From NCBI GenBank assembly GCA_020633725.1, contig JACKDC010000002.1:1-64000 (forward strand): DNA of 64,000 bases. Direction: 5' to 3'. Below, piece by piece: positions 34,044 to 43,189 of this stretch. The stretch is from Candidatus Latescibacterota bacterium. GTDB taxonomy: Bacteria; Krumholzibacteriota; Krumholzibacteriia; JACNKJ01. The translations under genes were made by a program, and so were the position numbers. Every line of letters begins with the position of its first letter. Position 1 is the first letter of the stretch. Under the pieces are notes generated by a model, which worked only from the letters and a program-made list of their open reading frames with translations, did not search any database and was not told where the DNA came from.

Positions 34044-35231
34044 CTAGCGAAGGACGACGAGCGCTCTCGCCGCGTCGCCCTGTCCCGCCACCCGTGCAAG
34101 ATAGACGCCGCTGGCCAGGTCGGCCGGCGGCGTCCAGGTCAGCTGGGTGATGCCCGCGGGCAGGTCGAGGCGATCCACGCGGCGGCCGGCGACGTCCACG
34201 ATCTCAATCGTATGTGGACGGGCGTCGGCAAGGGCCAGGCGCAGGGTGGTCGACGCGCGCAGCGGGTTGGGCCAGGCGGCCAGGGCGGGCCCGCCGCCGG
34301 CGGGCAGCTCCGCGGCCGTCTCCACCAGCAACTCGTCCATCACCGCGCCGGTCGCGTACTCGGTCTGGAAGCCGAGCAGCGCGGCGATGGTGGGCGTGAC
34401 GTCGGGGATGTCCCGCGGGGTGGTGGACACGAAGCCGGTCTTCACGTCGGGCCCCACGGCGAGGAGCTGGATCGTGCGGCAGCCGGCGCAGCCGTCGCCG
34501 TGGCCGCTGAAGTCGTAGTCGTGGCGGCCGTGGTCGTTGGTGACGAGGAGCGTCGTCTTGCCGGCGTAGGCGGGCAACGACTGGAGCAGCGTCCACAGGT
34601 CGCCCACGATGGCGTCGGCCGTGTCGATGGCGGACAGGTAGTTGGTCCAGTTGCCCGAGTGGCCGTAGTGGTCCACGTCCGCCAGATAGAGGAACATCAG
34701 CGTGGGGCTCTCGTTCTGCAGCACGCTCTGGGCCTGGTTCCACACGTCCGTGTCGCTGGAGCCGGCCATGTGGTAGAGCGGCCACCAGTCGGGCCCGTAG
34801 TCGGGGTGCATGCTGCCGCGCCAGGGGCAGCCGACGTCCTTGAGCACGTAGACGCAGTCGGTCTCGGGCCGGTCGAGCTGTTTGCGGAAGTACTCGAAGA
34901 GCGACGGCAGCTCCGTGTAGTTGTTGCTCGAGCCGCCGCAGTCGGGATCCGAGAAGCTGAAGATGTCCGTGTAGCCCCCGCACCAGACCGAGGGCACGGC
35001 GTGGTCGGTGTAGGTGACGCCGAGGTTCTGGAAGGGCTCGACGATCGCGCCCTGCCCGGCCAGCGCCGCCATCGCCGGCACGTGGACGTGATCCGGGTCG
35101 CCCAGGCCCTCGCTGTAGCGCAGCCCGTCGATGAGTACCAGCACCACGCGCTCGGTCTGCCAGGCGTGGGCGACGCCGGCGAGGCCGCAGAGCAGGGTGA
35201 CGAGCAGCAGGGTGGGCAGGATGCGGCGCAT
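34044..35231 (-). CDS. Secreted type I phosphodiesterase/alkaline-phosphatase-fold protein with FlgD-like tail
   Basis: A 395-residue exported enzyme. Signal peptide MRRILPTLLLVTLLCGLAGVAHA, then VVLVLIDGLRYSEG (metal Asp of the alkaline-phosphatase superfamily), YLADVDHYGHSGN and LLVTNDHGRHDYDFSGHGD (metal Asp/His ligands), DVTPTIAALLG. This is the nucleotide pyrophosphatase/phosphodiesterase layout. The last 80 residues (LAAWPNPLRASTTLRL, DVAGRRVDRL, GVYLARV, VVLR) are a FlgD-like sorting tail. ATG follows GGAGGTGATCC. Substrate unknown. Confidence 0.88.
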   Translation of the reverse strand: MRRILPTLLLVTLLCGLAGVAHAWQTERVVLVLIDGLRYSEGLGDPDHVHVPAMAALAGQGAIVEPFQNLGVTYTDHAVPSVWCGGYTDIFSFSDPDCGGSSNNYTELPSLFEYFRKQLDRPETDCVYVLKDVGCPWRGSMHPDYGPDWWPLYHMAGSSDTDVWNQAQSVLQNESPTLMFLYLADVDHYGHSGNWTNYLSAIDTADAIVGDLWTLLQSLPAYAGKTTLLVTNDHGRHDYDFSGHGDGCAGCRTIQLLAVGPDVKTGFVSTTPRDIPDVTPTIAALLGFQTEYATGAVMDELLVETAAELPAGGGPALAAWPNPLRASTTLRLALADARPHTIEIVDVAGRRVDRLDLPAGITQLTWTPPADLASGVYLARVAGQGDAARALVVLR

Positions 35232-35293
35232 GGATCACCTCCGGGGAAGGCGTCCATTGTATCGCGAGGGCGGCGGGGACGTCAAAAGCGGGC

Positions 35294-35827
35294 TCAGGCC
35301 CCCGCTGCGGCCTCGCGCTCGGCGTCGGCCAGCTCGTCCTTGAGTTGGGCCACCCAGGCGATCACGCGATCGGTGGTCATGGCGGCCTGGCGGTCGTCGT
35401 CGATGACGAGGCCGAGGAAGCGGCCTTTCTTGAGGCCCTTGGACTCCTTGAAGCTGTAGCCGTCGGCGCTCCAGCGGCCGATGAGCCGCGCGCCGCCCTT
35501 GCGCGCCCGCTTGGCCAGGGGGGCGAGGGCGTCCGCGAAGGTCTTGGGGTACTTCTTCTGATCGCCCAGCGCGAAGACGGCCACCAGCTTGTCCGAGAGG
35601 TCCGTCTCCTTGAGCACCTTGAGGAAGTCCTTCCAGTGCTCCTGCAGCTTGCCCTTCTCATAGGTCGGCGAGCCGAAGATGACCAGATCGCAGCGCTCGA
35701 CGTCCGCGAGGCAGGCCTTCTTCACGTCGTGCACCTGCGTCTCGCCGCCGAAGGCGTGCGCGATCTTGCGGGCCACGCGTTTCGTCGCGCCCTTGGAACT
35801 GCCGAAGAAGATGCCGACTTCAGTCAT
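35294..35827 (-). CDS. fldA: Long-chain flavodoxin
   Basis: A 177-residue FMN electron carrier. The phosphate loop is FFGSSKGATKRVARKI (residues 8-23), the flavin loops IFGSPTYEKGKLQEHW and VFALGDQKKYPKTFADAL, plus the extra strand of long-chain flavodoxins (GYSFKESKGLKKGRFLGLVID). It reads like NifF/FldA. ATG at 35827. It is alone on the minus strand and divergent from the DUF58 gene, with a good promoter between them. It could donate electrons to the low-potential Fe-S systems in the window; this is inference. Confidence 0.92.
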   Translation of the reverse strand: MTEVGIFFGSSKGATKRVARKIAHAFGGETQVHDVKKACLADVERCDLVIFGSPTYEKGKLQEHWKDFLKVLKETDLSDKLVAVFALGDQKKYPKTFADALAPLAKRARKGGARLIGRWSADGYSFKESKGLKKGRFLGLVIDDDRQAAMTTDRVIAWVAQLKDELADAEREAAAGA

Positions 35828-35851
35828 GGTGTTCGCTCTCCTGAGCGTGCA

Positions 35852-35880
35852 ATAATGCGAAGACGAGCCGCGCGCGTCAA
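35852..35880 (-). promoter_or_regulatory. Putative sigma-70-type promoter of the flavodoxin gene
   Basis: On the minus strand, TTGACG (35880-35875), 17-nt spacer, CATTAT (35857-35852), 25 nt before the ATG. The -35 matches 5 of 6 and the -10 matches 4 of 6. Confidence 0.55.
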
Positions 35881-35924
35881 TGCGGCGCGGGCATCCTGGA
35901 TCATGGGATCCACAAGGAGCAATA

Positions 35925-36833
35925 GTGCCCCTCGCCACCCGACTGCGACGATTTCTCGACCCGGAAGCCGTGAGCCAGCTCGACAGCATGGAGCTCATTG
36001 CGCGGCTGGTGGTGGAGGGCTTCATCGCCGGGCTGCACCGCAGCCCCTTCCACGGCTTCTCGGTGGAGTTCTCGGAGTATCGGCCCTACAACCCGGGTGA
36101 CAGCGTGAGCCGGGTGGACTGGAAGGTCTTTGCCAAGACGGACCGCCACTACATCAAGCTCTTCGAGGAGGAGACGAACCTCCGCGGCACGCTGCTCCTG
36201 GACGGCAGCCGTTCCATGGACTTCGCCGGCCGCGAGGGCGGCATCACCAAGTTCCGCTACGCGAGCATGCTGGCCGCGGGACTGGCCTACCTGCTCGTGC
36301 GCCAGCAGGACGCCGTGGGCCTGATCACCTTCGACGAGCAGATCCGGCAGGTGCTGCCGGCACGCAGCGTGCGGCGGCACCTCTACGACCTGCTCACCGC
36401 CATCGAGCGCAACGAACCGGGCGGCCTCACCGACGTCGGCGCCACCCTGCACCGCGCCGCCGAGCGCGTGAAGCGCCGCGGCCTGGTGATCCTGCTCAGC
36501 GATCTCCTCGACGAGCCCGAGCGCGTGCTCGCCGGGCTCAAGCATTTCCGTCACCGCGGGCACGAGGTGCTGGTCTTTCACGTCCTCGATCCGCTGGAGC
36601 GCGACCTGGACCTGCGCCGCGAGGTCCGCCTCGAGGACCTGGAGACGGGCGAGAAGCTGCGCACGCAGCCCTGGTTCATCCGCAAGGAGGTGGGCGAGCG
36701 CGTCGACGCCTGGATCCGCCAGCTCGAGAGCGAGTGCCGCGCCCACCGCATCGACTACGTGCCGCTGACCACCGACATGCCCTTCGACGTCGCCCTGCGC
36801 CGCGTGCTCGACCGTCGCGCGCGTCTGCGCTAG
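35925..36833 (+). CDS. DUF58 domain protein (MoxR partner, VWA-like)
   Basis: A 302-residue protein with the DUF58 signature YRPYNPGDSVSRVDWKVFAKTD followed by a von Willebrand A-like part (LLDGSRSMDFAG as a degenerate MIDAS, GLVILLSDLLDEPE). It is cytoplasmic with no membrane helix. DUF58 proteins normally sit next to moxR; here moxR is at 31125. GTG start 6 nt after AAGGAG. It begins an operon with the aldo/keto reductase (14-nt gap) and SDR. Confidence 0.9.
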   Translation: MPLATRLRRFLDPEAVSQLDSMELIARLVVEGFIAGLHRSPFHGFSVEFSEYRPYNPGDSVSRVDWKVFAKTDRHYIKLFEEETNLRGTLLLDGSRSMDFAGREGGITKFRYASMLAAGLAYLLVRQQDAVGLITFDEQIRQVLPARSVRRHLYDLLTAIERNEPGGLTDVGATLHRAAERVKRRGLVILLSDLLDEPERVLAGLKHFRHRGHEVLVFHVLDPLERDLDLRREVRLEDLETGEKLRTQPWFIRKEVGERVDAWIRQLESECRAHRIDYVPLTTDMPFDVALRRVLDRRARLR

Positions 36834-36847
36834 CCGGGAGGCCACCC

Positions 36848-37888
36848 GTGAAGTACCGCTTGCTGGGCCGCAGCGGCCTGCGCGTCTCCGAGCTCTGCCT
36901 CGGCACCATGACCTTCGGCGAGGACTGGGGCTGGGGCGCCGACAAGCCCACCAGCCGCGCGCTCTACGACGCCTACCGCGCCGCCGGCGGCAACTTCTTC
37001 GACACCGCCAACCGCTACACCGAAGGCACCAGCGAGCGCTACCTCGGCGAGTTCTGCGCGAGCGAGCGCGACCAGGTGGTGCTCGCCACCAAGTTCACGC
37101 TCTGGACGCGCCGCGACGATCCCAACGCCTGCGGCAATCACCGCAAGAACATGGTGCAGGCGCTGGAGGCCAGCCTGAAGCGCCTCGGCACCGACTACGT
37201 GGACCTCTACTGGGTGCACGCCTGGGACTTCACCACCTCGCCCGAGGAGCTGATGCGCGGCCTCGACGACCTGGTGCGCGCGGGCAAGGTGCTCTACGTC
37301 GGCGTCTCGGACACGCCGGCGTGGGAGGTGAGCCGGGCCGTCACCCTGGCCGAGCTGCGCGGCTGGACGCCGTTCACCGCGCTGCAGATCAAGTACAGCC
37401 TGCTCGAGCGCACGCCCGACCGCGACCTGCTGCCCATGGCCCGCGCGCTGGACCTGGCGGTGACGCCCTGGAGCGTCCTCGGCACGGGCCTGCTCACGGG
37501 CAAGTATCGCCGCGGCGAGGCCGGCGAGGGCGACCGCCTCGCGCGCAACGGGCGCGCCGACCAGGTGGACGCGCGCACCCAGGCCATCGTGGACGCCGTG
37601 ATCGCCGTGGCCGGGGAACTCGGCTGCACCCCGTCGCAGGTGGCCATCGCCTGGCTGCTCGGCCAGCCGGGGGTGATCCTGCCGCTGGTGGGCGCGCGGC
37701 GGCCCGAGCAACTCGCCGACAACCTGGGCGCGCTGGACGTCACCCTGGACGCGGCGCAGCGCGAGCGCCTCGACGCGGTGAGCGCCGTCCCGCTGGGCTT
37801 TCCGCACGACTTCCTGGCGCAGGACTACGTGCGCGATCTCGTCTTCGCCGGCTGCCAGGACCGCATCGTGAACCATCGCGAGCGCTGA
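36848..37888 (+). CDS. Aldo/keto reductase
   Basis: A 346-residue NADPH-dependent (alpha/beta)8-barrel oxidoreductase. The catalytic tetrad can be placed: Asp in FFDTANRY with Tyr two to three residues later, Lys in LATKFTL, His in YWVHAWD. The C-terminal cofactor site is PLVGARRPEQLADNL. It resembles the YajO/PhdYeFe cluster (AKR11/13) rather than xylose reductases. GTG start. Substrate unknown. Confidence 0.92.
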   Translation: MKYRLLGRSGLRVSELCLGTMTFGEDWGWGADKPTSRALYDAYRAAGGNFFDTANRYTEGTSERYLGEFCASERDQVVLATKFTLWTRRDDPNACGNHRKNMVQALEASLKRLGTDYVDLYWVHAWDFTTSPEELMRGLDDLVRAGKVLYVGVSDTPAWEVSRAVTLAELRGWTPFTALQIKYSLLERTPDRDLLPMARALDLAVTPWSVLGTGLLTGKYRRGEAGEGDRLARNGRADQVDARTQAIVDAVIAVAGELGCTPSQVAIAWLLGQPGVILPLVGARRPEQLADNLGALDVTLDAAQRERLDAVSAVPLGFPHDFLAQDYVRDLVFAGCQDRIVNHRER

Positions 37889-37889
37889 C

Positions 37890-38774
37890 TTGGACGCCCC
37901 CGCCCGCATCGCGCTGGTGACGGGGGCGAGCTCGGGCATCGGCCTCGAGGTCGCGCGCGGACTGGCGCGGACGGGCGCGCGGGTGATCCTGGTGGCGCGC
38001 GATGCCGGGCGGGGCGAGCGGGCGCGCGCGAGCGTCGCGGCGGAGGCCGGCGCGGAGCCGCCGGATCTGCTGCTCGCCGACCTGTCGCTCCTGGGCGAGG
38101 TGAGCCGGCTCGCGGAGACCGTCCTCGCGCGGCACCCGCGCCTGGACCTGCTCGTGGCCAACGCCGGGGGCTTCTTCGGCCGCCGCGCGCTCACCGCCGA
38201 TGGCCTGGAACGGACCTTCGCGCTGAATCACCTGGGCGTCTTCCACCTGACCAACCGGCTACTGCCCGTCCTCCGCGGCGCCGCGCGCGGGCGCGTGGTG
38301 ATCGTGGCGTCCGACGCCCACTACCGGGGGCGCGTCGATCTCGACGACCTCCAGTCCGCACGCCGCTACGACGGCTGGCGAGCCTACCGCGCCAGCAAGC
38401 TGATGAACCTGCTCTTCGCGATGGAATTGGCCCGGCGCCTCGCCGGGGACGCGCTCACGGTCAACGCCTGCCACCCGGGCGTGGTGCGCACGGGCCTGCT
38501 TCGCCGGGGCAACCGGGTCCAGCGCCTGGCCTTCCGCGCCATGGGACCCTTCCTGATCGACGCCGCCACCGCCGCGCGCGTGCCGCTGCGGCTCGCCACC
38601 GACCCGGTGCTGACCGGCGTTAGCGGCCGCTACTTCGACGCCGCCGGCGAGAAGCGGCCCAGCGTCCAGGCCCTCGACCCTGACCTCGCCGCCGCCCTGT
38701 GGACGCGGAGCGCGCGGCTGGCCGCGGACGCGCAGGGCGCCGCGGGCAGTGACAGCGCCCCGGATTGCTGCTAG
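37890..38774 (+). CDS. Short-chain dehydrogenase/reductase, retinol-dehydrogenase-like
   Basis: A 294-residue SDR. Cofactor motif TGASSGIGLEVARGLA at the N-terminus, LVANAGG, and the catalytic YRASK (YxxxK) near residue 165; the usual Ser is in VIVASDAHYRG. The ARDAGRGER loop after beta-2 favours NADP(H). TTG start 1 nt after the aldo/keto reductase stop, so it is coupled to it. Substrate unknown. Confidence 0.9.
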   Translation: MDAPARIALVTGASSGIGLEVARGLARTGARVILVARDAGRGERARASVAAEAGAEPPDLLLADLSLLGEVSRLAETVLARHPRLDLLVANAGGFFGRRALTADGLERTFALNHLGVFHLTNRLLPVLRGAARGRVVIVASDAHYRGRVDLDDLQSARRYDGWRAYRASKLMNLLFAMELARRLAGDALTVNACHPGVVRTGLLRRGNRVQRLAFRAMGPFLIDAATAARVPLRLATDPVLTGVSGRYFDAAGEKRPSVQALDPDLAAALWTRSARLAADAQGAAGSDSAPDCC

Positions 38775-38777
38775 CCT
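38749..38777 (+). promoter_or_regulatory. Putative promoter of the methyltransferase gene at 38802
   Basis: GTGACA (38749-38754), 17-nt spacer, TAGCCT (38772-38777), 24 nt before the ATG. It overlaps the end of the SDR gene. The -10 box is weak. Confidence 0.4.
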
Positions 38778-38801
38778 CCTGGCGGACCCCGAGGAGGCTC
38801 C

Positions 38802-39590
38802 ATGGCACCCAGCGGTTACGACGACTTCGTGGCGGAGTTCTACGACCACGTTCAGCCCTACGCCGGACGCGCCGACCTCGACTTCTACGTGGAGCGCGCG
38901 CGAGGCGCGCACGGGCCCGTCCTCGAGCTGGGCTGCGGCACCGGCCGCGTGCTCGTGCCCATGCTGGAGGCCGGGGCGGAGGTCTGCGGCATCGACAGCT
39001 CCCGCCCCATGCTCTCGATCTGCGTGGAGAAGCTCGCCCGCCTGGACGAGGCCCTGCGCGCCCGGGCGCATCTCATGCTGGCCGACATGCGCGACTTCAC
39101 CCTGGGCCGCCACTTCGCGCTGGCCGTGGCGCCCTTCCGCAGCTTCCAGCACCTGTTGACCGTCGAAGACCAGCTCGCCTGCCTGGAGCGCGTACGCGTG
39201 CACCTGCTGCGGGACGGCCGTCTCATCCTCGACCTGTTCAACCCTTCGCTTCGCGCCCTCACGGACGACGCCCGCGGCGAGCCCTTCGGGCACGAGTCGC
39301 CCTTCACCCTGGGCGACGGGCGGGTCGTCCGCCGCTCCCAGCGCGTGGCCGGCCGCGACTTCGCGGCCCAGGTGCTGAACGCCGAGCTGATCTACGAGGT
39401 CGAGCACCCCGGCGGCGGCGCCGAGCGCCTGGTGGACGCCTTCTCGATCCGCTGGCTCTACCGCTACGAGGCCGAGCACCTGCTGGCCCGGGCGGGCTTT
39501 GCGCTGGAGGCCGTCTACGAGGACTATGCCGGCACGCCGTTCAGCGGCCGGGATGGCGGCGAGCTCGTGCTGGTGGCCAAAATCGCCTGA
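38802..39590 (+). CDS. Class I SAM-dependent methyltransferase
   Basis: A 262-residue cytoplasmic methyltransferase. Motif I VLELGCGTGRVLVPML, motif II CGIDSSRPML, then LMLADMRDFTLGRHFALAVAPFRSFQHL and LRDGRLILDLF. No target-recognition domain identifies the substrate. The ATG follows GAGGAGG. It lies between its own weak promoter and the secreted repeat protein. Confidence 0.9.
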   Translation: MAPSGYDDFVAEFYDHVQPYAGRADLDFYVERARGAHGPVLELGCGTGRVLVPMLEAGAEVCGIDSSRPMLSICVEKLARLDEALRARAHLMLADMRDFTLGRHFALAVAPFRSFQHLLTVEDQLACLERVRVHLLRDGRLILDLFNPSLRALTDDARGEPFGHESPFTLGDGRVVRRSQRVAGRDFAAQVLNAELIYEVEHPGGGAERLVDAFSIRWLYRYEAEHLLARAGFALEAVYEDYAGTPFSGRDGGELVLVAKIA

Positions 39591-39686
39591 ACCCTGTGAT
39601 TCCGCTCCCTGGCCCGGTTCCCACCGGTGTCGCGAGCGCGCGCCCGCCGGGGCGGGTCTGCGCGTCGCCCAGCCGAAGGAGTGGAC

Positions 39687-42122
39687 ATGTCCCGCGCGCG
39701 CCAGCTCAGCGCCCTCGTGATTCGCATCATCCTCGTGAGCCTGCTCGCGCCGGCCCTGGCCGGCGCCCAGGACAACAGCCACTGGTGGGAGGGCTTCCAT
39801 CCGCCCGGCGTGATGAAGGGCAGCTACAAGGGCAAGGTGAACGTCATCGTCCAGCGTGACGGCCAGGTCTACGTGGGCGGCGACTTCGACCGCATCGGCC
39901 TGGTGGACGCGGCGAACATCGCGCGCTGGGACGGCTACCGCTGGCACCCCCTAGGCGAGGGCGTGAACGGCGAGGTCACCACGATCTACCCCGCGCAGAC
40001 CGCGCTCTTCGTGGCGGGCAACTTCACGGCGGCGGGCGGCGAACCGGCGCTCTACGTCGCGCGCTGGACCGAGAACCAGTGGTACCGCATGGGCGACGAG
40101 GACTTCGACGGCCATGTTTACGCCTTCGAGTACCACAACACGACGCTCTACGCCGGCGGGAACTTCACCCACTACGGCGCGACGCAGATGTGGCACCTGG
40201 CGAAGTGGGTCGGCAGCGAGTGGGAGCGGGCCGAGAGCACGGGGCCGGTCTGCTACGTCTGCTGGCCCTCGCAGATCCGCGCGCTGAAGTCCTACGGCAG
40301 CCGGCTCTGGGTGGGCGGCACCTTCGACAGCATCGACGGCACGAACATGTTCAACATCGCGGCCTGGGACGAGGACAACGGCTACCAGGAGCTCGGCACC
40401 GGACCGGGCATCGGTCCGCACTCGGGCTATCCGACCGTCGTCGACTGCTTCGAGGACCAGGTGGGCTACATCCTCTTCGGCGGCCAGTTCCTCACCGCCG
40501 ACAGCGACGACTGCCTGGGCCTCGGCTCGAGCGCGAGCGGCGAGACCCTGCACGGCATCACGCCCTTCAACCCCGCCGACTACTGGGTGAACGACCTCGT
40601 GGACCTGGGCGAGACGACCCTCGTGGTCACCGACAAGTGGCTGCGCAGCTACGGCGCCGCCACCTGGGGCGCGGCCAAGGGCAGCATGGTCGGCGCGCTC
40701 TGCGCGGAGGCCCTCGGCAGCACCCTCTACGCGGGTGGCGAGCTGATCGCGTCGAACACCCACGCGGACGGCATCGCCTACTGGAACGGCTACCACTGGT
40801 TCCGCGTCGGCGCGGGCCTCGGCTACCGCGCGGACTTCGGCGACAAGGGCCGCACGCTGACCACCTGGGAAGGCGACCTCTTCGTGGGCGGCGAGAACAC
40901 CGGCGTGCGCAGCGTCTCCTACGACGAACCCGACTGCCCGGGCACGATGCTCTACGACGGCAGCAGCCTGCGCCCCCTGTCGCCGGGACTGGCCTACACC
41001 TACGACTCCATCGTCTACCAGGACCAGCTCTACGTGGGCGGGGAGTTCAACCCCGGCGGCGGGCTCGCGCACGTGGCGCGCCGCGAAGGCGACGCCTGGA
41101 TGCCGCTGGGCACGGGCATCGGCCCCTCGGCGGCGCGGGTCAACGCGCTCACCGAATGGAACGGCCTGCTGGTGATGGCCGGTCACTTCAGCTCCGCCGA
41201 CGGCCTGGTCTGCGACCGCCTCGTGGCCTGGGACGGCGCCGCCTTCTCCCTGGTGGACGACGCCGTCTTCAGCGGCGATCTGCTTGCGGTCTGCGACTAC
41301 CAGGGCGACCTGATCGTCGGCGGCTACTTCAACACCCTCGACGGCGCCGCCATGGGCCGCGTCGCGCGCTGGGACGGCGCGAGCTGGGACGCGATGAACG
41401 GCGGCTTCAACGGCGCCCTGCAGGCCCTGGGCGTCTGGGGCGGCGCGCTCTACGCCGGCGGCGAGTTCACGCTGGCCAACGGCGTGACGGTGAACGGCAT
41501 CGCCCGCTGGGACGGCGCCGCCTGGCAGCCCGTGGGCGGCGGCGTGGACGCCACCGTCTACGCGCTCCACGCCACCGATCACGGGCTCTTCGTGGGCGGG
41601 AACTTCACCCAGGCCGGCGGCGCGCCGGCCGCGGCGGTGGCGCGCTGGAACGGCGTCGAGTGGAATCCGCTGGGCGACGGTCTCACCGGCGGCCCGCTGA
41701 CGCCCACCGTGCGCGACTTCGCGGAGCGGAACGGGCACCTCTACATGACCGGCAACTTCCTCTACGCCGGCGGGAAGCTCTCGGCGGGACTGGCGCGCTG
41801 GGACCAGGGCAGCACGGGCGTGGTCGACGACCCCGTGCCCGCGCCCGCGGCCCCCACGCTGGCGGTCTGGCCGAACCCGGCCAACCCGCGCTTCAACGTC
41901 GAGCTGCGAATGCCGTCGGCGCAGCCGGTCCGGCTCACGGTGCTGGACGTGTCCGGCCGCCACCTGGCGACCCTCCACGAGGGCGCGCTGGACGAGGGCG
42001 ACCACGTCTTCACCTGGGACGGCCGCGACGACGCGGGGCGCCCGCTGGCCTCGGGCGTCTACCTGCTGGGGCTCACCGGCCCCGCGGGATCGCAGGGCAA
42101 GCGCCTGGTGTTGCTCCGCTAG
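39687..42122 (+). CDS. Large secreted beta-propeller-like repeat protein with FlgD-like tail
   Basis: An 811-residue exported protein. Signal peptide to about residue 30 (LVIRIILVSLLAPALAGA). The body is roughly ten repeats of about 50 residues built as 'ARWDG..W..LG.G.......L..Y...LYVGG.F': examples IARWDGYRWHPLGEG, VARWDGASWDAMNGG, IARWDGAAWQPVGGG, each followed by LYAGGEF or FVGGNF. This is a delta-60/Kelch-like propeller pattern. The C-terminus (LAVWPNPANPRFNVEL, LDVSGRHLATL, GVYLLGL, LVLLR) is a FlgD-like type IX-style tail. ATG after GAAGGAG. Adhesive or structural role is a guess. Confidence 0.88.
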   Translation: MSRARQLSALVIRIILVSLLAPALAGAQDNSHWWEGFHPPGVMKGSYKGKVNVIVQRDGQVYVGGDFDRIGLVDAANIARWDGYRWHPLGEGVNGEVTTIYPAQTALFVAGNFTAAGGEPALYVARWTENQWYRMGDEDFDGHVYAFEYHNTTLYAGGNFTHYGATQMWHLAKWVGSEWERAESTGPVCYVCWPSQIRALKSYGSRLWVGGTFDSIDGTNMFNIAAWDEDNGYQELGTGPGIGPHSGYPTVVDCFEDQVGYILFGGQFLTADSDDCLGLGSSASGETLHGITPFNPADYWVNDLVDLGETTLVVTDKWLRSYGAATWGAAKGSMVGALCAEALGSTLYAGGELIASNTHADGIAYWNGYHWFRVGAGLGYRADFGDKGRTLTTWEGDLFVGGENTGVRSVSYDEPDCPGTMLYDGSSLRPLSPGLAYTYDSIVYQDQLYVGGEFNPGGGLAHVARREGDAWMPLGTGIGPSAARVNALTEWNGLLVMAGHFSSADGLVCDRLVAWDGAAFSLVDDAVFSGDLLAVCDYQGDLIVGGYFNTLDGAAMGRVARWDGASWDAMNGGFNGALQALGVWGGALYAGGEFTLANGVTVNGIARWDGAAWQPVGGGVDATVYALHATDHGLFVGGNFTQAGGAPAAAVARWNGVEWNPLGDGLTGGPLTPTVRDFAERNGHLYMTGNFLYAGGKLSAGLARWDQGSTGVVDDPVPAPAAPTLAVWPNPANPRFNVELRMPSAQPVRLTVLDVSGRHLATLHEGALDEGDHVFTWDGRDDAGRPLASGVYLLGLTGPAGSQGKRLVLLR

Positions 42123-42200
42123 CGGCGGCCGCGCATCCGTGATACAACGGGGAACGGGTGGGGCACGGAGCTCCACCCGTTGCCGCGAGAGGACGTCCCC

Positions 42201-42539
42201 ATGGCCAACCTGGCAGTGCTGATCACGCGCGACGGCATGGGCAGCGCCGATGCCGAACTCCAGCACAAGCTCATGCGCACCTGGCTCAAGGTGGTCGCCG
42301 AGAACGGCCGGCTGCCCGGAGCGCTCTGCTTCTACACCGACGGCGTCAAGCTGGTGGTCGAGGGCTCGCCGATCCTCGAGGAGCTGCGCGCCATGGAGGC
42401 GGCCGGCGTCCACCTGGTCATCTGCAAGACCTGCCTCGACCACTTCGGCCTCGCGGACAAGGTGGCCGTGGGGGTGGTCGGCGGCATGGGCGACATCGTG
42501 GCGGCCCAGTGGAGCGCCGACAAGGTGATCACCCTCTAG
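42201..42539 (+). CDS. DsrE/YrkE-like sulfur-relay-fold protein
   Basis: A 112-residue protein of the DsrE/F-like fold: LAVLITRDGMGSADAELQ, LCFYTDGVKLVVEGS, VHLVICKTCLDHFGL, VGVVGGMGDIVAAQ. The CKTCLD motif has the position of the active Cys in related sulfur-transfer proteins of the selenium-associated YedF C-terminal type. The ATG at 42201 is chosen, with GAGAGGA upstream. No sulfur-oxidation genes are near. Confidence 0.82.
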   Translation: MANLAVLITRDGMGSADAELQHKLMRTWLKVVAENGRLPGALCFYTDGVKLVVEGSPILEELRAMEAAGVHLVICKTCLDHFGLADKVAVGVVGGMGDIVAAQWSADKVITL

Positions 42540-42622
42540 CCACTTTTTCGCATCCCGGGACAACGCCGCGGCCGCCATCCGTGTCTCACCTTCCGTATGC
42601 ACGGACAGCGACGGGAGCCGCC

Positions 42623-43189
42623 TTGCAGGAACGGGAACTCATCGCCGCGGCCCTGCGGGGGGACCGGGATGCGGAGCGGGCGCTCTACGATGCGCACGTC
42701 GATCGCGTCTACGGTCTCGCCTACCGCATGAGCGGCGATGCCACCCTGGCGGAGGACTTCACCCAGGACGCCTTCGTCAGGGCCTTCCGCTACCTGCCCG
42801 GCTTCCGCGGCCAGGCGGCCTTTTCCACCTGGCTTCACGCCATCGCCAGCTCGGTGGTGCTCAACGGCCTGCGCAAGCTGCGCGGCCGGCGCCACTGGGC
42901 CCCGGAGCCCGAGGAGCACTGGGAGGCCACGCTGGCGACGGACCTGCCCGACCGCGAGCTGCGCATCACGCTGCTCGCGGCGGTGGACCGGCTGCCCGAG
43001 GACCTGAGGATGGTGTTCCTGATGCACGAGACCGAGGGCTACACGCACGGCGAGATCGGCGAGATGCTGGAGATCCCCGAGGGGACGTCCAAGGCCCGCC
43101 TCCACCGCGCCAAGGCCCAGCTGCGCGGCGCGCTCGGCGAGCTCGCGCCGGGACGGGCGGGCCGCGCCGAACGGCGGGAGGCGCCATGA
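42623..43189 (+). CDS. ECF-type sigma-70 family RNA polymerase sigma factor
   Basis: A 188-residue extracytoplasmic-function sigma factor. Region 2 is LYDAHVDRVYGLAYRMSGD to AEDFTQDAFVRAFRYLPGFRG and FSTWLHAIASSVVLNGLRK; region 4 is RLPEDLRMVFLMHETEGYTHGEIGEMLEIPEGTSKARLHRAKAQLR-like (given here in part), a clear helix-turn-helix. Start is a TTG after GGGAG, chosen because region 2 begins just downstream; no ATG is available. Its end overlaps the next gene by 4 nt, as is usual for sigma/anti-sigma pairs. Confidence 0.92.
   Translation: MQERELIAAALRGDRDAERALYDAHVDRVYGLAYRMSGDATLAEDFTQDAFVRAFRYLPGFRGQAAFSTWLHAIASSVVLNGLRKLRGRRHWAPEPEEHWEATLATDLPDRELRITLLAAVDRLPEDLRMVFLMHETEGYTHGEIGEMLEIPEGTSKARLHRAKAQLRGALGELAPGRAGRAERREAP

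Noticed and set aside
42966..43187. Minus-strand small ORFs in the sigma-factor gene
   Set aside because: Arg/Pro/Ala-rich shadows with no ribosome site.
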